DNA of 64,000 bases from Natronorubrum sediminis. Its GTDB lineage: Archaea; Halobacteriota; Halobacteria; Halobacteriales; Natrialbaceae. This document shows, one piece after another, positions 35,594-44,766 of this stretch. The notes below the pieces were generated by a model, which saw nothing but the letters and a program-made list of their open reading frames with translations, did not search any database and was not told where the DNA came from. Each line of letters begins with the position of its first letter. The first letter of the stretch is position 1. Where the stretch lies: the NCBI RefSeq assembly GCF_900108095.1, contig NZ_FNWL01000001.1, positions 1,054,001 to 1,118,000 of the forward strand, given 5' to 3'. The position numbers were made by a program, and so were the translations under genes.

Positions 35594-36988
35594 ATGGACG
35601 AGGAACGTCTGGGTGAGGGTGCCGATCACCTCGCCCTCGCGCTCGGCTGTGCGTGGAGTGACGACCGGGGCTGGGAGTTGCTGACGAAGCTCACCGAACT
35701 CCCACATCGGATGGGTGGCTCGCCCGGGGAGCGACGAGCCGCCGACCTCGTCGGCGAGGCGTTTATCGACGCCGGCCTCACCGACGTACAGCAAGCGGAG
35801 TTCTCGATGCAACACTGGGAACGGGGAACGACGGAATTCGCCGTCTTAGATACCGTGGGAGGAGACGGCGAGTCCGAGTCGGGTCGCCCGTTCGAGGCGA
35901 TTGCGCTGCCCTACGCGCCGGCGGGCGACGTACAGGGCCCGCTGGTCGACGTCGGTTACGGAACCCCGGCGGAACTCGAGGATATCGACCTGCAGGGGAA
36001 AATTGCGGTCGCGAGTACGACGACGCCGTCCGGGCAGCGATTCGTCCACCGGATGGAGAAGTTCGGTCACGCGGTCGCTGCCGGAGCCGACGCGTTCATC
36101 TTCGCAAACCACATTCCCGGCCAGTTGCCGCCGACGGGGGCGTTGAAGTTCGACGCCGAAGCCGCGATGCCGGGAGTCGGCGTCAGCGCCGAAACCCACG
36201 GCTGGCTCCGCGAGTACGCCGACCGCGGCGCTCGAGCCCGGGTCCGAGTCGACGCCTCGACCGAACCGGGCTCGAGTCAGAACGTCCACGGCACGCTCGG
36301 GCCGGACACGGACGAGGAGGTGCTCGTCGTCGCCCACTACGACGCCCACGACACCTCCGAAGGGGCGCTCGACAACGGCTGTGGCATCGCGACCGTCGCG
36401 GGGGCGAGTGCGATCCTCGCCGAACTCGAAGCTGACCTCGAGTGTCGGGTTCGCGTCGCCGGCGTCGGCTGCGAGGAGATCGGCTTGCTGGGTGCCGACG
36501 CCTTGGCCGACGAACTCGACCTCGAGTCGATTCGCGCGGTGATCAACGTCGACGGTGCGGGTCGGTTTCGTACGCTTCGGGCGTACTCACACGGCTCCAC
36601 GGCGATCGAAGCGATGGCCGAGGAAGTCACGGACGCGGCTGGACAGCCGGTTTCTCACGAGCCGGATCCACATCCGTTCAGCGATCACTGGCCGTTCCTT
36701 CGCGAGGGCGTCCCGGCGCTCCAGTTACACAGCGAGCCACCCGAGGGCGCCGAACGGGGGCGCGGGTGGGGGCACACGGCGGCGGACACGCGCGACAAGG
36801 TCGATCCGCGGAATCTCCGAGAGCACGCCATGCTGACGGCGTTGTTGGTTCGGGACGCGACGCGCCGTCAGTTCCCGCGTCGTGACGAGGGCGACCTCCG
36901 TGAACAGTTGCAATCCCAGTCCTACGAACCGGGAATGCGCGCCGCCGACATCTGGCCTCGGTCGTGGGACGATTTATCTGAGACGTGA
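35594..36988 (+). CDS. M28 family metallopeptidase
   Basis: A 464-residue zinc aminopeptidase/carboxypeptidase-type enzyme. The zinc ligands are visible: 'VVAHYDAHDTSEGALDNGCG' (His and Asp), 'VGCEEIGLLGADAL' (catalytic Glu and ligand Glu), 'VINVDGAGRF' (Asp) and 'PHPFSDHWPFLREG' (His). Between residues 100 and 190 lies a protease-associated (PA)-like insert ('LQGKIAVAS...'). No signal peptide is present, so it is probably intracellular. Its divergent partner pepF suggests a peptide-degradation locus fed by PAN/proteasome products. Confidence 0.92.
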   Translation: MDEERLGEGADHLALALGCAWSDDRGWELLTKLTELPHRMGGSPGERRAADLVGEAFIDAGLTDVQQAEFSMQHWERGTTEFAVLDTVGGDGESESGRPFEAIALPYAPAGDVQGPLVDVGYGTPAELEDIDLQGKIAVASTTTPSGQRFVHRMEKFGHAVAAGADAFIFANHIPGQLPPTGALKFDAEAAMPGVGVSAETHGWLREYADRGARARVRVDASTEPGSSQNVHGTLGPDTDEEVLVVAHYDAHDTSEGALDNGCGIATVAGASAILAELEADLECRVRVAGVGCEEIGLLGADALADELDLESIRAVINVDGAGRFRTLRAYSHGSTAIEAMAEEVTDAAGQPVSHEPDPHPFSDHWPFLREGVPALQLHSEPPEGAERGRGWGHTAADTRDKVDPRNLREHAMLTALLVRDATRRQFPRRDEGDLREQLQSQSYEPGMRAADIWPRSWDDLSET

Positions 36989-37008
36989 GGATTCATCTGA
37001 GACGTCAT
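36971..37008. repeat. 19-bp tandem duplication across a stop codon
   Basis: Two adjacent 19-bp copies, GATTTATCTGAGACGTGAG and GATTCATCTGAGACGTCAT (16 of 19 identical). The first copy contains the last codons and the TGA stop of the M28 peptidase, the second is non-coding. This looks like a slippage duplication of a gene end. Confidence 0.6.
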
Positions 37009-37061
37009 CGTCTACAAATCGGGTGCACAAGCAGGCCTCCCTCTCCGTCGTGATTCGGACA

Positions 37062-37071
37062 AGGATTTAAC
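37062..37071 (+). promoter_or_regulatory. TATA-like box of the multi-PAS kinase gene
   Basis: AGGATTTAAC is centred about 29 nt before the ATG at 37096, matching leaderless haloarchaeal promoters. Confidence 0.45.
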
Positions 37072-37095
37072 TGCTGGTGACGACTTTCGACGACA

Positions 37096-39762
37096 ATGAG
37101 TGATCTGGGGGATGGGGCACGGTCGGACGCCGATATCGACAGTGAACTACTCCATGCACGATCCTTCCGAACGCTCGCCGAAAACGTGTCGGAAAGCGTC
37201 TATCAACTGGATTCGGACGGCCACTTTCTTGCGGTCAACGACGCGTTCGTCGAGGCGAGCGGATACGACCGCGACGCGCTGGTCGGTGAACACGCCTCAC
37301 TCGTCGTCGATGAGCCAACGCGCTCGCGACTCGAGGACGACGTTTGCTCGTCGCTCGAGCGCGAGGACGAGACGATCGAGTCACTCGAGTTTGTGCTCGA
37401 AACGGCCGGTGGGGAACGGCTATCGGGTGAAGCGACAGTCGAAGGGGTTCGCGTCGATGGAGAGTTCGCCGGGTGTATCGCCGTCGTTCGTGACCTCGAA
37501 GGTGATGACGATTCTGGGGATCACCAGCGACCGACGGTGAACACGAGCGAACCGATTCCGTCGGTCATGGACGAAGCCGACATCGGCGTGTTCGTCCTCG
37601 ACGAATCGTTCGATATCGCGTGGATCAACGGGACGATCGAGACGTATTTCGGAATCGACCGGGCCGAGGTCGTCGGTCGGAACAAGCCGACGGTCATCGA
37701 CGAGACGATCAAGGACACCTTTGTCGACCCCGAGACGTTCGCGACGAACGTCCTCGCGACCTACGAGGACAACACGTACGTCGAGGAGTTCGAGTGTCGG
37801 ATTACGGGCGGCGATGGCCGTGAGGATCGGTGGCTCGAGCATCGGAGCAAACCGATCGAGTCGGGCCGGTACGCGGGTGGGCGGATCGAACTATACTACG
37901 ACGTGACGCAGCGAAAGGAGTCAGAACGGGCCCAACTCGAGAGCGAGCAACGATTTCAATCGCTGGTAGACGCAGTCGAAGAGTACGCGATTTTTATGCT
38001 CGACACGGACGGGAACATCGTGAGCTGGAACGGTGGTGCCGAACAGATCAAGGGCTACGAGGCCGAGGACGTCATCGGCGAGCATATCTCGCTGTTTTAT
38101 ACGGAAGCGGATCGGAAAAACGGCATTCCCGAGCGAAATCTCAAACGGGCGAGAGAACGCGGTTCGATCGAAGACGAAGGCTGGCGCGTCCGAGCAGACG
38201 GAGCCGAGTTCTGGGCGAACGTGACGATCACCTCGATTCGAAACGACGGCGAATTGCAGGGGTTCGCGAAGGTTACGCGGGATATGTCCGATCGACGAGA
38301 GCGCGAACGACAACTCCAGCGCGAACGCGACCTCACGGAGCAAATTCTCGAGACAAGTCCCGTCGGGATCGCCGTCGTCAACCGCGATGGAACGACCAAC
38401 CGGGCGAACGAACGGATGGCCGACTTGCTCGGATTGTCGGGATCGAATATGGCGGCTTACACCGCGGGCCAACGGGAGATGTTCGACGCAGACGGGCAGT
38501 TCGTTCCGGTCGAGGATCGGCCTGCGAGTCGCGTCTTCGAGACGGGACAGCCGGTGTACGACAAGGATATTCGTCTCGAGCTACCCGACGAGCAACAGCG
38601 CTGGCTCTCCGTCAACGCGACGCCGATCACCGACGACCGAGGAGAGCCCGAACAGGTGGTCACGACAGCGACGGACATTACGGATCTCAAGAAGTTAATC
38701 GAGCGTCGGAAACGCAAACTCGAGGAGCGAGAGAAGGAACTCGCCGCCGTCCAACTCGCCACGGACTTACTCGAGACCGGCGACCAGCCGGTCGACGAAT
38801 TGCTCGACGAGTTCGTTTCGAAGCTCCCTCAGTCCTTTCACGCACCGGAACTCACTGACGCACGGGTCACATTCGGCAGGCACGAGGCGACGACCGATGG
38901 GTACGAACCCCTCGAACGGTCGATTACGGCCCACAGCGCGACGGCCAGTGGAACGCGAATCGCAATCGACGTCGTCACCCGGCACGAAACCGACGAGTCG
39001 TTTATCGACGAGGAGCGAGAGTTGATCGACACCTTAGCGACCCTGTTGACCTTTCACTTCGAGCGCCAGGAGTACATCGACGAGTTGCGTGCAGAAACCA
39101 GACGACTGGAACAGTTCGCCTACGCGGCCAGTCACGACCTGCAGGAACCGCTTCGGATGATCTCGAGTTACCTCCAACTCATCGAGGGTCGGTACGGAGA
39201 CGACCTCGACGAGGACGGACGCGAATTCCTCGCGTTCGCCGTCGACGGTGCCGAACGCATGCGAGAGATGATTCAGGGGCTGCTCGCGTACTCTCGCATC
39301 GAAACGCGGGGCAGTCCGTTGACGCCGGTCGATCTCGATACGGTCCTCGAGGAGGTGATCGCCGACCTCGAGGTTCGACTCGAAGAGAGTGGTGCAACGG
39401 TGAACGCGGAGTCGCTTCCGACGGTCGAGGGAGACGCCAGTCAGTTACGGCGAGTCTTCCAGAACGTCCTCGACAACGCGATCGAGTACAGCGAGGGAGA
39501 GCCACAGATCACCATCTCAGCTGCTCGAGCGCACGATAAGTGGACGATCACCGTCGAAGACGAAGGAATCGGCATCGACCCGGACGACGCAGAGCGGATC
39601 TTCGAGGTGTTCACGCGACTTCACAGTCGCAGCGAGCACGAAGGAACCGGCATCGGACTCGCGCTCTGTCGACGGGTCGTCGAACGCCACGGCGGAGAGA
39701 TCTGGGTCGACTCGAAACCCGGCGAAGGAGCGGCCTTCTCGTTCACGTTACCGGCCGTCTAA
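37096..39762 (+). CDS. Multi-PAS sensor histidine kinase
   Basis: An 888-residue soluble kinase. At least four PAS domains follow each other (about 20-135, 155-280, 290-405 and 420-545; the third contains 'YAIFMLDTDGNIVSWNGGAE' and 'ISLFYTEADR', typical of phytochrome-like kinases). A region at about 570-670 may be a degenerate GAF-type domain. The phosphorylated His lies in 'FAYAASHDLQEPLRMISSYL', then a phytochrome-type HisKA ('YSRIETRGSPL') and a HATPase ('VFQNVLDNAIEYS', 'VEDEGIGIDP', 'GTGIGLALCRRVV'). No receiver or membrane helix is present; the partner regulator is not nearby. Ligands such as haem or flavin cannot be told. Confidence 0.93.
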   Translation: MSDLGDGARSDADIDSELLHARSFRTLAENVSESVYQLDSDGHFLAVNDAFVEASGYDRDALVGEHASLVVDEPTRSRLEDDVCSSLEREDETIESLEFVLETAGGERLSGEATVEGVRVDGEFAGCIAVVRDLEGDDDSGDHQRPTVNTSEPIPSVMDEADIGVFVLDESFDIAWINGTIETYFGIDRAEVVGRNKPTVIDETIKDTFVDPETFATNVLATYEDNTYVEEFECRITGGDGREDRWLEHRSKPIESGRYAGGRIELYYDVTQRKESERAQLESEQRFQSLVDAVEEYAIFMLDTDGNIVSWNGGAEQIKGYEAEDVIGEHISLFYTEADRKNGIPERNLKRARERGSIEDEGWRVRADGAEFWANVTITSIRNDGELQGFAKVTRDMSDRRERERQLQRERDLTEQILETSPVGIAVVNRDGTTNRANERMADLLGLSGSNMAAYTAGQREMFDADGQFVPVEDRPASRVFETGQPVYDKDIRLELPDEQQRWLSVNATPITDDRGEPEQVVTTATDITDLKKLIERRKRKLEEREKELAAVQLATDLLETGDQPVDELLDEFVSKLPQSFHAPELTDARVTFGRHEATTDGYEPLERSITAHSATASGTRIAIDVVTRHETDESFIDEERELIDTLATLLTFHFERQEYIDELRAETRRLEQFAYAASHDLQEPLRMISSYLQLIEGRYGDDLDEDGREFLAFAVDGAERMREMIQGLLAYSRIETRGSPLTPVDLDTVLEEVIADLEVRLEESGATVNAESLPTVEGDASQLRRVFQNVLDNAIEYSEGEPQITISAARAHDKWTITVEDEGIGIDPDDAERIFEVFTRLHSRSEHEGTGIGLALCRRVVERHGGEIWVDSKPGEGAAFSFTLPAV

Positions 39763-39828
39763 CGTTCGTCTCGCCACCTGTCGGTACCGACCCGAGGCCG
39801 ACGGCGACTCTGTCGATCTCGAGGAGTA

Positions 39829-40146
39829 TTAGAACGGAACGTCGTCCGAGATTTCACGTCCGGTACCCTCGGTCAGGCCGTCGAAGCCCGTGCTCACCGA
39901 GACGGTCTCGATTTCCTCGACGTCGTTTGGCAGCCGTCGTTGAATCGCCTGCGTCGTCATCGGCGAGACGCCACAGCCACTACAGGCACCGCTCAGATTG
40001 ATCTCCACGTGGCCCGCCTCGAGATCGACCTCGGTGATCGAGGAATCGCCGCCGTGGGCCTGAATCTGTGGAAAATTCCGCTGGAGGAACATCGATACGT
40101 CCGCTCGAACCTCGTCTTCTGACGACTGTGGGGCGGATTCACTCAT
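39829..40146 (-). CDS. NifU C-terminal-domain Fe-S carrier
   Basis: A 105-residue NifU-like scaffold. The ATG at 40146 ('MSESAPQSSEDEVRADV') is preferred to one 13 codons upstream. The cluster-binding pair C55-x2-C58 sits in 'LSGACSGCGVSPMTTQAIQR', with 'IQAHGGDSSITEVDLEAGHV' before it. It probably carries 4Fe-4S clusters to client proteins, a role consistent with radical SAM and ferredoxin use. The C-terminus 'GLTEGTGREISDDVPF' is a halophilic tail. Confidence 0.9.
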   Translation of the reverse strand: MSESAPQSSEDEVRADVSMFLQRNFPQIQAHGGDSSITEVDLEAGHVEINLSGACSGCGVSPMTTQAIQRRLPNDVEEIETVSVSTGFDGLTEGTGREISDDVPF

Positions 40147-40224
40147 GTGCGAACCTAGTCGCTGGACGAGTATATCAGTGTTCACTGCTCGAGTCGAGTC
40201 CGCTCGTATCGATCGAATCGGCCA

Positions 40225-40467
40225 TCATCCCCGCATTTCGGCGTCGACGGCCGTTCGAACGGTTCGAGCGACGCCGAGCATCGCGATGAACGAACCGGCG
40301 ACGACGAGGGCGACGAAGATGAAAATGCCGATGCCGACCGCGCCGACGTTCGAGTACTCGAGCAGCGGCGAGACGACCTGATACCCCAGGTAGATGATGA
40401 TCAGCCCCGCTGCGACGTGCAGCGACGCCCGCCAGTACGCACCGTACTCCTCCGGAGACAGTTCCAT
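40225..40467 (-). CDS. Small two-helix membrane protein
   Basis: An 80-residue protein beginning 'MELSPEEYGAYWRASLHVAA'. Two membrane helices ('AGLIIIYLGYQVVSPLL' and 'GAVGIGIFIFVALVVAGSFI') are joined by a short loop, and a basic/acidic C-terminus follows. It overlaps no gene but ends 78 bp from the NifU start and begins 35 bp after the truA stop on the same strand. Function unknown; haloarchaeal conservation is likely but not testable here. Confidence 0.75.
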   Translation of the reverse strand: MELSPEEYGAYWRASLHVAAGLIIIYLGYQVVSPLLEYSNVGAVGIGIFIFVALVVAGSFIAMLGVARTVRTAVDAEMRG

Positions 40468-40502
40468 GCTCCGAGGTGTCGGGCGCGGTACAAAAATGCT
40501 CG

Positions 40503-41354
40503 TCACCGTCCGTCGACGCCGTCGGAGAGTTGGCCTGCCACGCGTCCGGCCGTCCGTCGGTCGATCCGTCGCGTCTCGAAAATCTCGCGGGCGCTCGCGG
40601 CCGCCCGGTCGTCGCGCTCGAACGCGAGAGCAGGGTAGTCGACGTCGGTCAAGACGAGCGGTTCCGGCGGTGCAGGGGCGACGCCCTCGTGGCCGGGCAA
40701 CGGCTCTGGTGCGAACACGCGGTCGACCTTCTCGAGTGGAGCCTCGCCGCTCGCAATCGAGTGGGCGAGTGAGACGAGTCGCCGGACGAGTTCGCGAGCG
40801 AAGCCACCAGCACTGACGGAAACGACGAAGTAAGGGTCGTCGCGGGCGGCCTCGAGCGTCGGCGCGCGCTCGGTGTTGTGGTCGTCCGGCGTGAGGTTGT
40901 GGAAATCGTGGTGCCCGGAGAGAGCGTCACAGGCGGCGCGGAACCGGTCGTCGTCGATGGCCTGTTCGCTCTCGAGACGACTTGACGCGTTGGCGAGCGG
41001 CGCGTAGAGGTGGTACGTGTACTCCCGACGGGCGGCGTCGTGTGTCGCGTGAAAGTCCGGCGGTGCGTCGCTCGCGGCCCACGCCCGAACGTCGGCGGGG
41101 AGTTCGGCGTTCATCGCTCGCGGGGTGAGCCAGTCGGGTGCCTCGAACGCGACGGTCTGTGCGAGCGCGGAGACGCCGGCGTCCGTTCGGCCTGCGGCGG
41201 CGTACCCCAGCGGCTTATTCGCGTCGGCCGAGACGACCTCGAGCGAGACGAGCGCGTCGAAAATGGCGTCCTCGACGGTCGGGACGTCGGGCTGGCGCTG
41301 GAAGCCGTAGTACCCGGTGCCGTCGTAGGCGATCCGAAAGGCGCGCTTGCGCAT
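40503..41354 (-). CDS. truA: tRNA pseudouridine(38-40) synthase TruA
   Basis: A 283-residue pseudouridine synthase that modifies the anticodon arm (positions 38-40). The ATG at 41354 gives 'MRKRAFRIAYDGTGYYGFQR'; a longer frame adds 54 non-conserved residues. The catalytic Asp58 is in 'AAGRTDAGVSALAQTV'. 'HDFHNLTPDDHNTERAP' and 'GFARELVRRLVSLA' are typical of archaeal TruA. It may share a transcript with the small membrane protein gene behind it. Confidence 0.94.
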   Translation of the reverse strand: MRKRAFRIAYDGTGYYGFQRQPDVPTVEDAIFDALVSLEVVSADANKPLGYAAAGRTDAGVSALAQTVAFEAPDWLTPRAMNAELPADVRAWAASDAPPDFHATHDAARREYTYHLYAPLANASSRLESEQAIDDDRFRAACDALSGHHDFHNLTPDDHNTERAPTLEAARDDPYFVVSVSAGGFARELVRRLVSLAHSIASGEAPLEKVDRVFAPEPLPGHEGVAPAPPEPLVLTDVDYPALAFERDDRAAASAREIFETRRIDRRTAGRVAGQLSDGVDGR

Positions 41355-41442
41355 CGATCGGATCGAGGGGAGCCAGCGTGTTAGGCGCGTCGAACGGGCG
41401 CAATCGCGTGCCGTCGGTTCGCACCCGATTTCCCCGGCCGAC

Positions 41443-42894
41443 TCAGTTCCGCGTGGCCTCGCGGTCGTCGGCCAGTCGGGGATGGACCGTCTCCCAGTCG
41501 TTGGGCAGGACGACACCCTCGAGTAGCGGATCGTTCGTCGCGTCCATCCACTCGAGTAACTCGTCTTTGAGCCGGTCGCGGGCGGCCACCGTCTCCGAAT
41601 CCTTGGGACCCTCTCCCGCCGCGAGGTTGTCCTGCTCGAGGGGGTCGGCCTCGAGGTCGTAGAGCTCCTCGTAGGCGCGTTGCTCGCCGTAGAACTCCTC
41701 GCGGAGTTCGCGGCCGGCGTCGCTGCAGTAGATGTCGGTCGTCATGTAGACCGCGGGGAGGTGCCAGAAGTTTCGGATGTACTTCCACTGATCCGTTCGG
41801 ATCGCGCGGATGGGGTTGTAGCGATCGTGCCAGGTCATGCCGGCGAAGATTCGATCTCGGGGTTCGTACTCGTCTCCCTCGTTGGTTCGCTCGTCGCTCT
41901 CGAGGAGCAACGGTGCAAGGCTCCGGCCGGCGATCGGCCGTTCGTTCGACGCCGTCGACTCGTCTCCCTCACTCGTCGTCTCGGGGCCGGTTTCGGGAAC
42001 CGACGCGTCGGCGACCTCGAGCAGCGTCGCGAAGACGTCGACGTTGCTGACGAGGTCGTCGACGGTGCCGGCTTCGAACCCGTCGGGCCAGTGCATGAGC
42101 AGGGTCGCTTCGATCCCCGGATCGAAACAACAGCCCTTCGCTCGGGGCATGGCCAACCCGTGCTCGGTCGTGAACACGACGAGCGTTTCCTCGAGAATCC
42201 CCGCCGCCTCGAGTGCGTCGGTGATCGTCCCGATACCGTCGTCGATCGCGCCGACCATGCCGTCGATCTCGGCGATGTCCGACCGGATACTCGGCTCGTC
42301 GGGGAGGAACTCGAGCGGGGCGACCTCGTCGGGGTCGGGTGCACCGTATCGCTCGCCTTCGAAGCCGAAGCCGCCGTTTTCCTCGACGCGGTGGGCTTCG
42401 AAGAAGCCGACGGAGGCGAAGAAGGGGTCGTCGTGGTCGCCTGCCTCGAGGACGTCGGCGAGGTCGGCCCCTACGTCTCGAGCCCGGGACGTTTCGTGCA
42501 CCGAGGGCGGTGCGTCCGCTGTCAACGATTCCTCGGTGTGGATCTGGTCGTAGCCGAGTCGGTCGGGAAACTTCGTGATGTGCTGGAGGCCAAAGAGATG
42601 CGTCTCGTAGCCGGCGTTCGAGAGGCACTCGGGGAGGAGGTGCTCGTCGTCTCCGAGTTCCCAGTTTCCGTGTGCGAGACCCAACATGCCGTTTTGATGG
42701 GGGTGTCGGCCGGTCATGAGACTCGAGCGACTGGGCGAACACTGGGGTGCCGTGACGAAGTGACGGTCGAATCGGACGCCCTCGGCAGCCAGCGTGTCGA
42801 TCCGAGGCGTGTCGACGGCCGCGCCGTAACACCCGACGTATTTTCCGAGGTCGTGACAGTGAATCAAGACGATGTGTGGCCGGGTCATCGACAT
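41443..42894 (-). CDS. Sulfatase with formylglycine motif
   Basis: A 483-residue arylsulfatase-type enzyme. The ATG at 42894 ('MSMTRPHIVLIHCHDLGKYV') is chosen; 42888 is an alternative. The nucleophile motif C52-S-P-S-R56 followed by 'SSLMTGRHPHQNGML' is the Cys-type sulfatase signature in which the Cys must be oxidised to formylglycine. 'FTTEHGLAMPRAKG' is the second metal/sulfate-site segment. Substrate is unknown; sulfated polysaccharides or glycolipids are plausible. No signal peptide is visible. No formylglycine-generating enzyme is in the window. Divergent from the next sulfatase-like gene. Confidence 0.9.
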   Translation of the reverse strand: MSMTRPHIVLIHCHDLGKYVGCYGAAVDTPRIDTLAAEGVRFDRHFVTAPQCSPSRSSLMTGRHPHQNGMLGLAHGNWELGDDEHLLPECLSNAGYETHLFGLQHITKFPDRLGYDQIHTEESLTADAPPSVHETSRARDVGADLADVLEAGDHDDPFFASVGFFEAHRVEENGGFGFEGERYGAPDPDEVAPLEFLPDEPSIRSDIAEIDGMVGAIDDGIGTITDALEAAGILEETLVVFTTEHGLAMPRAKGCCFDPGIEATLLMHWPDGFEAGTVDDLVSNVDVFATLLEVADASVPETGPETTSEGDESTASNERPIAGRSLAPLLLESDERTNEGDEYEPRDRIFAGMTWHDRYNPIRAIRTDQWKYIRNFWHLPAVYMTTDIYCSDAGRELREEFYGEQRAYEELYDLEADPLEQDNLAAGEGPKDSETVAARDRLKDELLEWMDATNDPLLEGVVLPNDWETVHPRLADDREATRN

Positions 42895-43053
42895 GAGATA
42901 CGCCAACGGGGCGAGTAAGGGTTCGGACGACCCCGAGCGGGAGAGAGTCACTACACGGTGAAAAACGGGTGTACGTGTTGGTTTCTGCCCCCGAGGCACC
43001 TGCACTCGCTGGGGGGAGGGCCTTCCCTGCCAACGGCGGATGATGTGCCACCC

Positions 43054-44583
43054 ATGGCGAATACCACCGATACCGGGGATTCGACGGCTAACGGACGTGA
43101 CCCGGCGTCACATTCGACTTCGCGGAACGTCGTTCTCGTCGTTCTCGATACGGCTCGAGCGAAGACCAGCGGCCCGGAGACGAGTCCGACGCTCACGGCA
43201 CTCGCGCGGGAGGGGATGTCCTTCGAAAACGCGTTCGCGACCGCGCCGTGGACGTTGCCCTCACACGCGTCGATGTTCACGGGAACGTACTCCTCCACGC
43301 ACGGCACGCACGGCGGCCACACCTTCCTCGACGACGATTTGCGAACGCTTCCCGAAGCGCTCTCCGAAGCGGGCTACGAGACCGTCGGCGTCTCGAACAA
43401 CACCTGGATTACCGAGGAGTTCGGCTTCGATCGGGGCTTCGACGACCTCAGGAAGGGCTGGCAGTACATCCAATCGGACGTCGATATGGGAACCGTCGTC
43501 CGCGGTGAGGACCTCCGAGAGAAACTCCAGGCGACTCGAGATCGACTGTTCGAGGGCAATCCGCTGGTCAACACCGCGAACGTCCTCTACAGCGAACTCT
43601 TCCAGCCGAGTGGCGACGACGGCTCCGCCCGCTCGACGGCCTGGATTCGAAACTGGCTCGACGGGCGAGACGACGAGCAACCGTTCTTCCTCTTCTGTAA
43701 CTTCATCGAGCCCCACGTCGAGTACGACCCCCCGCGTGCGTACGCCGAGCGTTTCCTCCCCGGGGACGCGAGTTACGCGGAGGCGACGGCGATCAGACAG
43801 GACCCGCGCGCCTACGACTGCGAGGACTACGAACTCACCGAACGGGATTTCGAGCTTCTTCGCGGACTCTATCGGGCGGAACTCGCGTACGTCGACGACC
43901 AGCTCGCGGCCCTCCGGAGCGCACTCGAGGACGCGGGCGAGTGGGAGGACACCCTTTTCGTCGTCTGTGGCGACCACGGTGAACACATCGGCGAACACGG
44001 CTTCTTCGGCCACCAGTACAACCTCTACGACACCCTGATCAACGTCCCGCTGGTCGCCCACGGCGGCCCGTTCACCGACGGCGGCACGCGAGACGATCTC
44101 GTCCAACTGCTCGACCTGCCGGCGACCATCCTCGAGACCGTCGGCGTCGACGACCCAAAACTCCTCGAGCAGGGCTCGAGTCGGTCGTTGCACCCCCAGT
44201 CGACGGACCCATCGCGAGAGGCCGTCTTCGCCGAGTACGTCGCGCCACAGCCGTCGATCGATCGGCTCGAGGCGCGCTTCGGCGACATTCCGGAACGCGT
44301 TCGGGAGTACGACCGCCGGTTGCGAGCGGTCCGGACGGCGACGCACAAGTACGTCCGCGGCGACGACGGGTTCGAACGACTCCACGACGTGAGAAGCGAC
44401 CCACAGGAGCGAACGAACGTCGCGGATCGAGACCCAGAACGAGCGCGCGACCTCCGAACCCGCCTCGAGGAGCAGTTCGGCTCGCTCGAGGAGGCCGACG
44501 TGTCCGGCGCGGGTGCTGAGACGGGGGCGGTCGCGATGCGCGACGGGACGAAAGAACGCCTCGCGGATCTGGGATACCTCTGA
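43054..44583 (+). CDS. Sulfatase/alkaline phosphatase-superfamily hydrolase with Thr at the nucleophile site
   Basis: A 509-residue protein. The ATG at 43054 ('MANTTDTGDSTANGRD') is used; the upstream open frame overlaps the divergent promoter region. The fold markers are 'NVVLVVLDTARAKTSG' (about 25-40), 'WTLPSHASMFTGTYSSTHGT' (about 66-85) and 'VVCGDHGEHIGEHGFFGHQY'. At the place of the CxPxR signature it reads T67-L-P69-S-H71, so it cannot make formylglycine. Thr may act as a direct nucleophile, as in related phosphodiesterases and phosphoglycerol transferases. Such proteins are common in archaeal surface-glycan gene sets; the true reaction is unknown. Confidence 0.88.
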   Translation: MANTTDTGDSTANGRDPASHSTSRNVVLVVLDTARAKTSGPETSPTLTALAREGMSFENAFATAPWTLPSHASMFTGTYSSTHGTHGGHTFLDDDLRTLPEALSEAGYETVGVSNNTWITEEFGFDRGFDDLRKGWQYIQSDVDMGTVVRGEDLREKLQATRDRLFEGNPLVNTANVLYSELFQPSGDDGSARSTAWIRNWLDGRDDEQPFFLFCNFIEPHVEYDPPRAYAERFLPGDASYAEATAIRQDPRAYDCEDYELTERDFELLRGLYRAELAYVDDQLAALRSALEDAGEWEDTLFVVCGDHGEHIGEHGFFGHQYNLYDTLINVPLVAHGGPFTDGGTRDDLVQLLDLPATILETVGVDDPKLLEQGSSRSLHPQSTDPSREAVFAEYVAPQPSIDRLEARFGDIPERVREYDRRLRAVRTATHKYVRGDDGFERLHDVRSDPQERTNVADRDPERARDLRTRLEEQFGSLEEADVSGAGAETGAVAMRDGTKERLADLGYL

Positions 44584-44766
44584 GGATGACCGACGGGAGG
44601 TGTCTTCTGGGGCGATCGTCGCGACGCGTACACTAACGGCGTGCTCACCTTCGCGCTCGAGACGAGGGCCGGCATTCGTTAACGCAGACGGGCGACTTTG
44701 GAAGGGACGGAGCGTCGTGCCAGCACCAGTCTTTTGCGCGAGAGCGCGCTATCGTACACATCTCCG

